Part shown: positions 27,501 to 40,327 of the stretch, one piece after another
Position numbering within the stretch: position 1 is the stretch's first letter
Layout: every line of letters starts with the position of its first letter
NCBI RefSeq assembly: GCF_029227915.1
Contig: NC_079879.1
Location: 10,600,001-10,664,000 of the forward strand
Length of the DNA: 64,000 nt
Source of the DNA: Hydractinia symbiolongicarpus
Taxonomy: Eukaryota > Cnidaria > Hydrozoa > Anthoathecata > Hydractiniidae
Direction of reading: 5' to 3'
Notes under the pieces: model-generated
What the model was told of the DNA's origin: nothing
What the model saw: only the letters and a program-made list of their open reading frames with translations
Database searches by the model: none
Translations under genes and position numbers: made by a program

Positions 27501-30009
27501 CTTAAATTTATTTTATGGACATTCTTGAGTGGTGCATCAACAAGAGGTGTACGGCATCACTATTTCGACCTGTGAAGCACCAAATACCTAAAACCTAAGG
27601 TATTAAGTCAAATTAATGACGAGACTTTGAAGGTTGCATCGTTAAGACAGCTTTCTGACTGCGTGTGGAACACCACATTTAATATTTGGAATTGTCATAT
27701 ATTGAGGCCCTAAAGTATCACCTAGCTATTACAAAGAATTAAACATCAATGGAGGGGCAAGAAAGCTGTCTAAAATTGCGAAAATGGTTGCATGGGCGTT
27801 GCTATGCACTTATATTTGTTTTTGGTTGGAAAAAGTGCCAGATTGCGCAAGAAAAACCTAAAATTGTCATAACCATTACTTGCCACGGTATTCTAAGATG
27901 AATTTGCTGTCAGAAAACAGGTAAAAGACAATTCTTGAAATTTGGACATTTTTTCTAGGGGAACCGCCTTAAATATATAATTAGTCATTGATCTGCGCAA
28001 AAAATCTACGTCTGTCCGCCCGTCATAAATATTTCGGATTGGTTTCCTCTCTCGCGCGTACTTTTATACGACTTTAAATTCGCAAACAATCAAAACAAAT
28101 ACGGGCACTAGAATCTGTCTGAGGTGGATATGTCTTAAAGAGGACAACCCTGCAAAATAGACACTAATTCTTACAACTTAGGATAAACATTTATAGAAAA
28201 ATCTCTATAAAGCGGACACCTTTTAACACTTATTGTGTCCGTTTGGGACAGCTTCCAAGACAATTGTATTATCCTACGAATATGTTACTTAATAATTTAC
28301 TAAAAGTAGTAGGTTTTTGAAAAATTAAAGTCACAAAATTTTAGCTGCTGCCTGGAAACAATATATTTCAAGTTATAATTCAAAAAGGATTTAAACAGGT
28401 TTAAATAACAAAGCAGCGACAAAACACAACTTAACATTCGACCAACAACTTCTGAGAAAAACTTTTTACATTTGTATCCATTGTGAATAATTTACTTACC
28501 AAGATTTTTATACTTCTTCCATGTTTCATTAACCAACACGCTATCCTTCAGTGGTGTATCTAAAAAAAGAATGCTATAAAACATTCTATTTTCAAATGTC
28601 GTAAAAAAGAATTTTAAAGAAATTTTTTTTATTTGTTGTTGTAATATTAATGGATAAAGATGCGGTAAAAAAATTTCAAGCTAGAATATTGGCGATATCG
28701 AACAAATAGTGGCGATATCGAACGAATATTGGCGATATCGAACGAATATATGGCGATATCGAACGAATATTGGCGATATCGAACGAATATTGGCGATATC
28801 GAACGAATATTGGCGATATCGAACGAATATTATTCTATTTTAACGTGTATGATAAAACAGATATTTAATTCGGTGAAATCGGATATCAAATTATTCAGTC
28901 TCACTTTGATGTTATTCATGTCGGCCAAGAACTCATCGAAAATCACGAGCTCGAAAGGAAAAACTTTTTGATATTTTTTTTCCACCTCATCCAATACGTG
29001 TTTATTGTTTTATCTTTAATGTATCATTATTTGTTTATATAAACCGAAAAATCTGTATTGAATTAACAAATATTAAGTACAAAGCAAATTTAAAAGATAA
29101 GGCAAATTTAATTTTTTTACTTGAATAGAAGAGGAAGTAGTATTTTGTGGATGTACCTTCTTATATACGGTTTTATCCTTTTAGAAATTTTAATTTTCAA
29201 AACAATTGTACAGGAAATAGCTACGGCGTAGAAGGACTATAGGATATGCTTATCAGTTGGCTGTGAATTTAAGCTGGCTTAAATAACAAAACAAGGACAA
29301 AACTGAGGTATGGACAATTGCCAAAAACGCAAGGACAACACAGTTTAACATTTGACAAACACCTACTAAAAAAAAAAATTACATTAAAAATGCAGTTATT
29401 CATTTGTATCCATTGGAAATTATTTACTTACCAAGATCTTCATATTTTTTATATTATATTTTTTAATCGTGTCACGTGGTGACACTTTAACGCTTCCATT
29501 GTTTTTTTATTTTTATCAAGCCTTTTAGAGAAATTGACCATGTCAACAGGATTTTCATGACATGGTTTTTGTTGTCAACGTACAAAAAACTTGCAAAGCC
29601 GGAATCGGACTCATTAAAATAGTGGTGAAAAAAAGGTTTAAAAAACCACAAAAATAGTTTCAATTATTTGTTTTAAAAGTCATGTAAATTATACATATAA
29701 AGCTGATTAAACTTAAGGTTTGATATCAAATAATGCACCAAATCATAGGAGGAAACAAACGATTGAATTTGGTCTTACCAAATAGATAGTTAACAAACAA
29801 TAACTAATCAACAGTTATGCCTGTTGAAGAAAAAAATTATTATAAAAAAACTTTAAAAATTATTTTTTTTGCCATAATGTTTACACGAAATTGTTCTAAT
29901 TTTTTTTTTTTTTGCGCTCAAGACGGTGTTATTTCCCTACTAAAAAACATATTCTTACGAATTAAAGCATAGGTTTTTTACCTGTAATTTTTGCTGACTT
30001 CATTTTCAT
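24546..30009 (-). CDS. Gene A: EF-hand protein with unrecognised C-terminal domain, long form, 465 aa
   Basis: Exons in transcript order: 30009-29982, 28559-28500, 26142-25231, 25044-24898, 24796-24546. All junctions are GT-AG and phase 1; the sum is 1398 nt. The start is MKMKSAKIT; no signal peptide or membrane segment is visible, so a cytosolic protein is likely. Two canonical EF-hand loops lie at about residues 50-61 (DQSANGWVDRDE) and 86-97 (DKDKSGEIDFEE), each with Asp at 1 and Glu at 12, so Ca2+ binding is expected. An Asn-rich linker and a charged helical stretch follow. From about 206 to the end is a domain shared with genes B, C and E, with landmarks IEERWDAL, DGIIPVDIGTNQLLAYYGAC, CGGNGIEQH, HHMDCPLDDDSGFF and NTIHSNDHLIGTWRTM. 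I do not recognise this domain. The protein ends in a CxxC (CHKCEN). A poly(A) signal (AATAAA on the minus strand) lies at 24409-24414. The first two short exons are less certain than the other three. Confidence 0.75.
26192..26340. repeat. Minisatellite, 41-42 bp unit, about 3.5 copies
   Basis: Units each contain 'ggattcactcgtcgctactc' followed by gcagctacc. They lie just upstream of the main exon of gene A, within its second intron, about 50 bases from the acceptor at 26143. Confidence 0.9.
26341..28499. other. Intron of gene A, mostly featureless
   Basis: It contains a probable degraded copy of the 'cccgtgg/gtctgtctgcgagaaaa' MITE family near 26720-26860 and weak traces of 'gcggacac' transposon ends near 28130-28270. 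No exon was recognised. Confidence 0.45.
28688..28832. repeat. Minisatellite, 20-bp unit, seven copies
   Basis: Unit ggcgatatcgaacgaatatt, with copies starting at 28691, 28711, 28731, 28752, 28772, 28792 and 28812; one has an extra base and the first two are variant. It lies in the first intron of gene A. Confidence 0.95.
29432..29460 (-). pseudogene. Degenerate duplicate of gene A exon 2
   Basis: AATATGAAGATCTTG followed by gtaagtaaat mirrors the end of exon 2 (AAGTATAAAAATCTTG, gtaagtaaat at 28500). Similarity continues on the downstream intron side (28380-28500 against 29262-29432), but the exon's upstream part has decayed into AT-rich sequence without an acceptor. Confidence 0.55.
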
Positions 30010-31079
30010 CAAATTTCTATCGTTGTGATTTCAAATTTCTGACATATATCGTTTCTTCACAGCTGCTTATATACGATCTTTAAGTTTTAACACCCTATCT
30101 CCGTCTCAGTTCTTTCTTGTCTTTTTTAAAAGAAGGTAAAACATTTATAGTTCCGTGAATGCTAATCATGGAAGAGTTCCTTAATCGTCAAATAAAGAAT
30201 TACAGCTTAAATTGGATAACGTCGCCATGACGTTACTGGAGACCACAGGAGTTCTTGTTAACACGCGAATGTGTTCGAAAAGGAAGTTATGGTCCAAAAC
30301 AAGAACCTCAACCTGTTCACAACCAGTTCACTTTCACAAAGTACACAGTTTGCCTCGGAGTTTTATAAAAAATGTGACTGATTTTTATTTCAATTATTCT
30401 TATTCTATTTTTTACAGCAATCGGTTTTAAAACTAACCTCTTTTTAATGTTTAGCTACAATCATACAGAGTATAGATATATAACATTGAAATTTGAATAC
30501 ACGATGTTTTTTATAAGCAACATCTTATAAGCTACTCGAGGCTCAAATCTTTTAAAATAAGAAACAATTTTTCAGAGAGTAAATAAAAAAAAAAGAAAAA
30601 AAAGGGACGGTAACAGCCATAGTTTTGGGAACTGCGTTCTACCTAGTGTGTGTTTGGAGATAACTGTAGCTGCTTCACCACTTGATTTGGTCGTTTTCAC
30701 CTCTTATTTCCGTAATAGAAATCAAGTTTCATCTGCCATCTCGTTGATTGCGTTGGAAATGAAGGCTTTCAAACTAAACTGCGATAATCGGGAAAATTCA
30801 ATATCTCGATTGGTGCGCCTGAATCTTGGATAAAAAATGGCAGTTGAAGACAATTTATTCTATCAAATTATGTGCTGCACAACGCTGTTTGCCTTGTTGC
30901 GGATACAGTAACAAAGTATCATGGTATGATTTTAACAATATCGGAGACTGCTTTAAAAAAGTACGGAAAGTGTTATGACATGAACTAATCGTGAAAGCAG
31001 ATTTTCAGTAGGAAGTTTCTTCCAGGAAGCATGTCTTTTAAAATTAGGTTAGTGCTTAGTGAAGTATTTTTTGTGTAAA
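30010..31079. other. Upstream region of gene A, no other gene seen
   Basis: It should hold the promoter of gene A if exon 1 is correct. No clear TATA box was identified; short ORFs here look random. Confidence 0.4.
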
Positions 31080-31970
31080 AACACCATGGAAGACAAGTCA
31101 AGATCACACCTGCGAGTAACAAATTGCCTAAAACTGGAACGTTAGTCAGTACTTGTCCGTCAATGCATGACACGTGTCGTATATAAAAAGTCGTTATTAT
31201 ATACAGCTAATTTATGCAACATATGGAAGAACTAAGATTTTTAAGTTATAAAAGTAAGTAATGAAAATAAGTCCCTAGGTTTATGTTCACAACAAAAGCA
31301 AAGCCTATGCCATGGCAACAAGAAAAATTTCATATACACAACTGTCAAAGATACACACATTACGATGAAATTCATTTAAGGACCACACCCTTAGATATTT
31401 TTTTAAAGATAAAAAATATCTAAGCTAAATTTATCATCTCATTTTTCTTGTTTTGTTGGTTAACATTCTAATGAAAACGAGCCCTAAGATGAATTCTTGT
31501 TCTACTAATGGAAATGTCTTGTATTATCTCTTACGTCAGGTTTAAGTCATTTCACTCATCTGTTTCTGTTTGTATTGACAGGCGTTTTGTTGTTGTAACT
31601 AAATGCTCTTAATAAAAAGTGTTTATTTTATACCTTTAGATATTTTTTCTGTTTCATTAGCGAACAGTGTTATATTGAGATATAACTTTTTCACGAAACA
31701 TCTAGGGTTAAAATAATTGAAATATTGCGTGTTTTTTGACATAGCTTTTGGTACAACCACGCTTCTATCTCCTCCACTTGTCTTATTTCCATAAGGAATC
31801 ACAAAAATAGCATTTGCATTTTTCAGTGACTTTATATCACATGTTAAAAAAAAAATGGATAAAGAGGCCAGTGATTGTTGCTAAAGGCATGGCTATGCGT
31901 TAAGATGAGACTAGACCAGGTAAACACACCAGGTTGGCGCCAGAAAATAGTATGTTTTTAGTAAAGAGTA

Positions 31971-32199
31971 TCTATTCTCTATAATAGTAGCCCTATTTTG
32001 TCTGTCTACGAGAAAAACATCGTGTTATGGAAATACGAAATGCGATATATGAAGGAAGGGCAACCCCGTGGATTTTTCCACAAGTAACCAACTAGTCTTT
32101 ATAATGATAGCCGTCGTCTGTCTGCTTGTCTGTCTGTTATGGAAACACGAAATGCGATATATAAAAGACGGGGGATTTTTTCACGGGTTGACCATTAGT
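31971..32199. mobile_element. MITE of the cccgtgg/gtctgtctgcgag family, absent from paralogous sites
   Basis: About 229 bp containing the repeated pieces 'atgcgatatataaaagacg', 'gtctgtctg' and 'ccgtggattttt'. The corresponding positions downstream of gene B (36900) and gene C lack it, so this copy inserted after the duplication. The same motifs occur near 26720, 39364-40327 and 54640-54960. Confidence 0.7.
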
Positions 32200-32359
32200 T
32201 TAAATATAATGCACATTGAAACTACTACTTTTAGTCATGCAATAATATTCTCTCACATACATATGTACATATTTACATATTTATATATTACACGTCGTTT
32301 ATAATACCACAAGCCACTTGAACATATTGATGTTTACCCAGCTAACTTGTTGCAATCCA

Positions 32360-32833
32360 TTAGGCTCCTCGATTTCTTCCTCGATTTCTTTTATTTTCAA
32401 AGTTGGTTCGACAAGGTTTACTTTCAACGCGACTACAAAAATTTGCGATACTTGTGTCGAAAGTAAAATCGATTGTTTTGAGACATTCTGACGCTTCCAC
32501 AGTATACATAATCACGTGATTGATAGGAGCATCTTTTGCATCTGAAATCATTGTTCTTCATGTACCAATGAGATCGTCATTTGAAGGTATTGTGTTGGCT
32601 GGAACGTACAAAACGTGATTCTTGAGAATCCTGAAGGCTGTAAATATAAAATATCAGGTTAGGAGGGTGGTTATTAACAATTTTTATTCGACGAAATTTC
32701 TAACTGCACAAGGTTTTCGAGTTTTAGAATATGTCGCAGTTGATTGAAACTTCACATGAAGTATTTTAAGAAAAAGTTTCTTTCTTTACATAATAAAAAT
32801 CACAACAAAAATTACCTGTCAAATGCAATTCAG
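32360..32833 (-). pseudogene. Pseudogene D: truncated copy of the gene B/C type
   Basis: Positions 32637-32360 are a copy of the last exon of gene B, with the acceptor and preceding intron preserved. The codon for Trp in the conserved GTWRTM motif is TGA here (32558-32560), an in-frame stop, and the nearby IHSNDHL motif reads IPSNDDL. Upstream, only the last 18 or so bases of the middle exon survive (32816-32833). The sequence then leaves the family abruptly, so the middle and first exons and the promoter are deleted. The flanks are homologous to those of gene B, so it is a duplicate that later decayed. Confidence 0.85.
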
Positions 32834-35290
32834 ATTTGAATTAGCGAATAATTTATTCACAAAACCGTCAAAGTTTAAAGCTAAATATCTCTACAGACAC
32901 CTTACAGAACTTCACGCTTTCGCTTTAAAAAGTTGTTTCGCCTTCTGTGTTCTTCCTTCAAGATTAAAGGGAGTACAAAACAATGACCTTAAAATTATTC
33001 TAGAGGTATTAATTATCTTCTTAAGGCTACTTTAGCATAGCATTTTTGACAAGTATAGCTTCTTCTTCATAAAAAAATTTGCAGCTTCGAAAGTAATAAT
33101 AAAAAATACTGAAAGATAATGTATCTGTTTATAAAAAATATCAATAGAAAAGTAGCATACCATAAAAAGGAAAATATTCATCAATAGGTTGTCTATATTC
33201 TTGCAATAAATTGGTACTTCGACCTTCTGTGTGGTCTGGTTATTACACAATATTATCCAGAATGTACGGGAATTGAGGGCAACATCTATGCGTAGATCCT
33301 TTTGAGGCGGCCCTTTAAAAGTGCCATAGGATACTTTCAATAAAAAAGATGCCTCTTTTTTAATATTGTTTTGTTCACAAACAGAAGAATGTTGCTAAAT
33401 TTAGTACATATGCTAATAGCTAACAGGGAAGAGGAACTGCCTATTGTCAAAAAATACATTTTAAACTAAAATACAAGGCAATTTTCACGACACAGAAGAC
33501 ATCAGACGACTACATAGACTTCTGTTTTATTTCCTTGTAATGTAATAGCGTCCAGAGTAAAAGTATTCAAATACTTTAATAGGAAGAGAGATTTTAAGAG
33601 GAAAGAGCATATTCATGTATAGCGGAAACTACTTACGCTAGATGTGAAGAGAAGAATATGATCATGGTTTAAGCAGGGTTGTTTTAATTAAGAGCAGGAC
33701 AAACGTTGCAATAAGTTTAATTAGCTATACACTTTGAAAACAAGTTAACCCTTTTAGAATTACATTACCAGAGCTTCTATGTCCGCACTGCATGCACGAA
33801 AACTTGCAACTATGAAGAATAACATTTCTGCAACAGAAACGTGCAATTAGACACAGAAAATGTAAACTTTCTACAAAGCTTAAGAAACGTGTTCGCAAAG
33901 GACCAAGGCAATTGCAGAAGTGTGAAGTGAGAATCACTGACTGTGATCCTCTAAAATTTTAATTGTACTTGAAGGAAGACATTTAAGGAAAATAAGAAGT
34001 AAGATTAGTTTGATTTTAAGCAAAGATATTTTTCTAGATAAAAATATATACAATTTTAAATTTTTTTTGTATCCTCAAACCTCTTTCCCACATGAACAAG
34101 ATTCCGCCCTGAGAAATTTTAAAATCAAAATATGTAGGGTAAATTTAAGCATAAATTCTCGCAAAAATTTCTCCCATTAGTGAAAAATATTGTCACATTT
34201 CCTTAACTTGTTTCTCTTGTTAGTCCTCTTCACCGAAATAAATTGTATTAATTTGAATATGTTTGGCAGGATATAAAGCTGCTACATTTAGGAAGTATAT
34301 ATGCGATAAAATATCAAGAAATGCAAACAAATATTATATACTGAAATAACATATGAAAAAGAAATACGCGGAACAACAGGGCAAACTTTGAGTTTTTTAA
34401 TTTCAGTAGAAATATATCTTCTTTTCTTTTCTCGATATTTACTTTCTCCTTTTTTAGATGTTACTAAACGAGTTTCACTGATTTTTCGCGCATATTTTCA
34501 TGTCTGTCTTCCTATATGTTTATTTTCTCTGAAGAAAATAGAATTATTCCTTAATACTTTTTAACAAATATGCCGATAATATTTTTAAAAATAAGCAGTT
34601 GTTCCACGATACTTTCGGAAGGCAATGTTGCTATCTAGTCTAAAATCAAAATATTATGACCTAGAAATCCAAGTCAGTACAAGATGATGTTAGTTTCCTC
34701 CAGCTAATTGTATGGACTTATTACAAAACTCACGCTGAATTTAGATATCCACGAACCCATTCATTGAATTAAATTGAGGAAAGTGCTCAAAAAGTGATAT
34801 TAAGACTGGCTGGGTGACATCGAATTTTATACCTATCTATACGGTTTCTTCTGAAAAAATAGACGAACTTAATCCCTTTTAGCTCGGAATAACCGGAAGT
34901 TTTTATCCTAGAGTTGCTATAAGACTCAAATGTGTAATTTCAGTAAAGTAATAAGTCTTAAAATGCTTACACCACAAGCGGCTACAAAGTTAAAGCTGTG
35001 GATTGTTTTTTTTTTTGAAAATTGTGTTACTATTAAGAAGTATAGACGGTAAGTTCGCATGAAATTGTTCTTATTGTAACCTGAGTTGTGTTGTAATTAT
35101 ATAATATTGAGTATACTAGGAATTGTAAATACGTACGAATACCGAAATGACTCTGCTCACTTATCATCGTTTTATTTTGTGATCGCATATAAATAAATTG
35201 TTCAGTTATGAGAGTTATAACATTTGGAGATACGGCAAACAATGCTGTTAAATATTTATATTGGTAAGGAAAATTAGCCGTAATAATAAT

Positions 35291-36169
35291 TAAAAAACAA
35301 AATCAGAACTAAATAAGGGCTTTAATGAGAATAGAAACCGAGGAAAAACGTTTATCTCAAAGAGCTGAGGATCTAGAATACTCCCCTCAAACTCCCATGA
35401 CGGGCGACTTTGAAAATTTTAGATTCCATGTCTCTCTTACAAAGATATCTACCACTAAAAAGAGTAAATAAGTTGTATTAAACAAGTAAAAACTTATCTT
35501 AAATTTTTTGGGTTGTATTAAACAAATAAAGCATTAATTAAACCGTAATAAACAGGAAATGCATACAAGAAAATGTATAGATTGTCTGCTGGCGAAAGAT
35601 ATTTTTATTAGATGAACAGTGGTAGAATAGGAATATGACGTGTGTAATTTTATTTAATTAAAAACAGTTTCACCCAGTCAGCTGCACGATTTTGTATACA
35701 AAAAAGTGGCTCAGTGACGGTAAGATGTTCAGGAAAAAGATGTAAGGCTTAGTGATGCGAGGTTTGCAAGGTATTATGAAGTGCCTTAATTCTTGGCCAC
35801 ATTTGAGGCTTTCTCAATTAGAATTAAGGCAACAGAAACGATTAAAGCAGGCAACAAGATTTGTTAGTTTTGCCCGAATGTGATTTTAACCAAACGAAAG
35901 ACGGGTTTTTTTGGAACTTGTCACTTAAAAATCCGTTTTTTAATCCGTTTTGACATTTAGCAAGTAAGTAAGTAATTATTCTCCAAATAATTCACTCACC
36001 ATGAGACAAGGCATGCGCGTAAACCTGATGATACCAAAACAGTGGTCATCTTTTTAATAGAAAACAAAAACATTAATATCTGAAATTAATTTGTCACTGA
36101 AAAAGCATGAATCATCTTCCAAAATTAAGTAATGTATCATGTCCTGTGTTATGTGGCGTGATTCGTGTG
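35291..36169. other. Intergenic, nothing recognised
   Basis: AT-rich sequence between the two segmental duplicates; no gene, RNA or repeat structure seen. Confidence 0.5.
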
Positions 36170-37124
36170 TACAATCGCCACGCAAAGACAAGTCAGGATC
36201 ACACCTGCGAGTAACAAATTGCCTAAAACTTGAAAATAGTTAGTATTTGTTCGTAACTGCAAGACAAGTAACATATAAAATGTCAATGTTTTCCCGCGCA
36301 TTAACGCGACTTTGTCAAAAATTTAAGATTAGGTCTTTAGGTTTTTGTTCACAACAAAATTACCGTCTTATATTAACGCCATGGCAACAAAGCAAGCTTT
36401 TATATACACAACTATCGTATAGACATGACGATGAAATTGATTTGAAGACCTCGCGTAGTAGAACCTTGTTAAAACTTAATGCTTGAGTAAACAAATAACG
36501 AAGAGAATATGTAAAGTAAATTTATCAACTCAGTTTTCTTGTTTTCCTGGTTCACATTCTAATGAAAATGAGCCTTAAGATGAATTCTAGTTATACTAAG
36601 GTAAATTCTTGTATTATCTTTTATGTCAGGTTCAAGTCATTCCTCTCATATGTTTCTGCTTGTATCGATAAGCGTCTCGTAATTGTCAATACATACTTTT
36701 GATGAAAAAGCATCAACGAACAGTGTTAAATTGATATATAACATTGTAACGAAACATGGCATAGATAATTGAAATATTGCGTATGATTTTTGACATAGCT
36801 TCTGGTACAACCACACTTCCACCTCTCAGCACAAGAAGGTTTTAGATTAGTGTAACACACAGGGTTTGCATCAGGAAAAAGTATGCGGTTTTAGTAAAAA
36901 GCATTTAAATATAATGCACATTGGAACTACTACTTTTAGTGATAATAACAATAATTTTCTTTCATATATACATACCTATCTACATATTTACATAATTACA
37001 TAGGAATCAAATTCATTTTTATTAGTGTTTCTAATTATTCAGTAATCTTCATCACGTCCTTTATAATACTTGTGCAAGCCAGATGAACATATGCATATTT
37101 ATTCAGTTATCTTTTTTCAATCCA

Positions 37125-38266
37125 TTAGGTCCCTCGATTTCTTCTACTTTTAAAGTCGTTTCGACAAGTTTTACTTTTAACGCGACAACTAAAATGTGCG
37201 ATACTTGTGTCAAAAGAAACATCAACGGGTTTGAGACATTCTGACGCTTCCCTAGTGTACATAATCGCGTGATTAACAGGAGCATCATCTGCATCCGAGA
37301 GCATCGTTCTCCATGTACCAATGAGATGATCGTTTGAATGGATTGTGTTGGCAGGCACGTACAATACATGGTTTTTGAGAATCTTGAACGCTGTAAATAT
37401 AAAATAGCAGGTTAGGAGCGTGAAATTTTTCAATGTTTATTCGACGAAACTTCTAACGGCAAAAAGTTTCAGAGTTTTGACACATGAAGTATCTCAAAAA
37501 AAAGTTACTCTTTTATACAATAATAACCACAACAAAAATTACCTGTCAAATGCAATTCATCTTCCCCAACCCATTTACCAAGTAAGAAAAATCCAGAATC
37601 GTCATCAAGGGGGCATTCCATATGATGGAACGCGTGTTGTTCGACTCCATTTCCACCACATGTAGCTATGACGTAATCATAATGGTAAGCTGCAGTAAAA
37701 ATGAAAGTAGGTAACAGAAACAATTATTAACACTTTATATCAAAGTTCCTTATTTATTCAAACTAAAACTGTAACGCCCAAAATACTTTTATAATAATTG
37801 CTGGAGAAATTTAAAAACAAATGGGAAGTAGCGTTAGTACTATTATCAACTTACATTTTGAGTAGGTAAAATTAACAGTACAATGTCTTTGAGACAAAGC
37901 TACAGTTTCTTCTTTCTCTTCTACAAGACAAGCACCATAATATGATAATAGCTGGTTTGTTCCAATATCAACAGGTATGACACCGTCCCAGGCTGTAGAG
38001 CAAACAAATTTGCCTTCCTTTTCACCCTGTTTTGCTTTTGTCCATTTTGCTTCTTTCAAAACAACATGACGAGGTATATTCATTCCTGCAACTTCTTGAT
38101 ATTGCATCTTTACCAACTGGTTTAGATTGTAAGTCCCTGGAATAAGATCTGTAAGGTCATCATCCCTAGTGGTCATGACAATCTTTCCAGAGTGTCCCTT
38201 TCGTTTGAAATTGGTAAAAGCGGCCCATCGCTCTTTAATTAATTTTGTAAGTTCTTTCGCGTTCAT
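37125..38266 (-). CDS. Gene B: short form of the gene A/E C-terminal domain, 274 aa
   Basis: Exons in transcript order: 38266-37855, 37689-37543, 37390-37125, GT-AG and phase 1, 825 nt. The protein starts MNAKELTKLIKERWAAF, aligned with about residue 197 of gene A, so it has the C-terminal domain without EF-hands. The conserved landmarks are intact: DGVIPVDIGTNQLLSYYGAC, ATCGGNGVEQHAF, HHMECPLDDDSGFFLLGKW and NTIHSNDHLIGTWRTM. The C-terminus is basic (KSRRNRGT) and lacks the CxxC of A and E. The start is supported by a TATA box 72 nt upstream that is conserved in gene C. The two introns sit at the same places and phases as the last two introns of A, so this is a genomic duplicate and not a retrocopy. 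Function unknown. Confidence 0.8.
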
Positions 38267-38337
38267 ATTGTTGTTTTAAATCTGACTAGTTCTTATTGAT
38301 CGTTTAAATTTAATGAATTTTCTCTGTAGCATACTGA

Positions 38338-38345
38338 CTTTTATA
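38338..38345 (-). promoter_or_regulatory. TATA box of gene B
   Basis: TATAAAAG on the minus strand, 72 nt upstream of the gene B ATG, inside a block of about 120 bp that is nearly identical upstream of gene C. Position and conservation fit a core promoter with a short 5' UTR. Confidence 0.55.
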
Positions 38346-39363
38346 AGAAATAGGGTATACGGAACTCAGTACTGGACCTCCTGGAAAAAGGAAATTTATT
38401 AACAGGAAAAACGGGAAAAATTTATAAGGCGATTTCCAAAAACTAAAAAGGTGGTATTGAATTAAAGTTTTGCGCAAACCGTAAGAAAATACATGTTGTC
38501 ACCAACATGAATATGTTTAGAGGAAGGATATTCATTTTTAAACATAATATTGGGACAGGTATGATACAGCAGTGTCAAGCACTTTTGTTGGCACATTTTT
38601 ACGAATCAAACGACTGTATAAATAACATCTTCGAACGATAATTAAAAAAATTAATCCTATTTACTAAAAGTATTTACAATAGAGTTTTAATAGAGGTTAC
38701 ACTATATCCGCTCGCATTTAGCGTTATTGCATGTTAGGCAAAGTTGCCTTAATTTAATAATTAACTATTCGAACTAAATTGTGATTTACGTTTTAAGCTT
38801 TAAAGGCTAAACAGGTTTATAGGAGGAATCTGTTTTCAGTTCAAGTTATCTTACACGAGTATGCGAAAAATTGTTACTTTCTGCTGCAACTGCTTTACGA
38901 TGTAAATATTTCTTCTCGGATGTGAGCGTTAAGTGTGATACTTGACCTGTTTTTGCTAAGGCTTTATACTCGTTTTTATTATTGTTGTTGTGTCACAATG
39001 AACAATACTCTTAAAAATCAAACTTCAGACTTTGATTTTTTATAAATTTCAACACCATTCCCATATAGATCTGAGAGTGAATGATGTAGACTCATTATAA
39101 CGTACCACCTTAGATAGGAACAACGTTTTGTCACCAACTGCTTTTAAAAGCTGCTCATTCATCAGTGGAGTATGATTTGAATTACTTAAAGGGTATTTTT
39201 TTCACAACAGGGTTCTTAAACCTTTTAAAATTCTGAAACTGTGAAGGCATTTTCCTTTGAAGAAATGTTTACTTAGTCATCTTTTTTATAAAACTAACTT
39301 CGTGGTGATTTCATTAGATTTTTCATTAGTTTTTTTTAGCCCTGTCACCACACATTCTACTAA

Positions 39364-40327
<964 letters not shown>

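Larger units (their letters stand above)
31080..35290. repeat. Segmental duplication, copy 1
   Basis: 31080-32830 (with pseudogene D) aligns to 36170-37560 (with gene B), and 32964-35290 aligns to 40634-42850. Shared markers include cacctgcgagtaacaaattg (31109 and 36203) and ccttctgtgtggtctggtta (near 33222 and 40898). The part matching 37565-40630 is deleted here. Apart from pseudogene D and a MITE, I see no gene in it. Confidence 0.75.
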
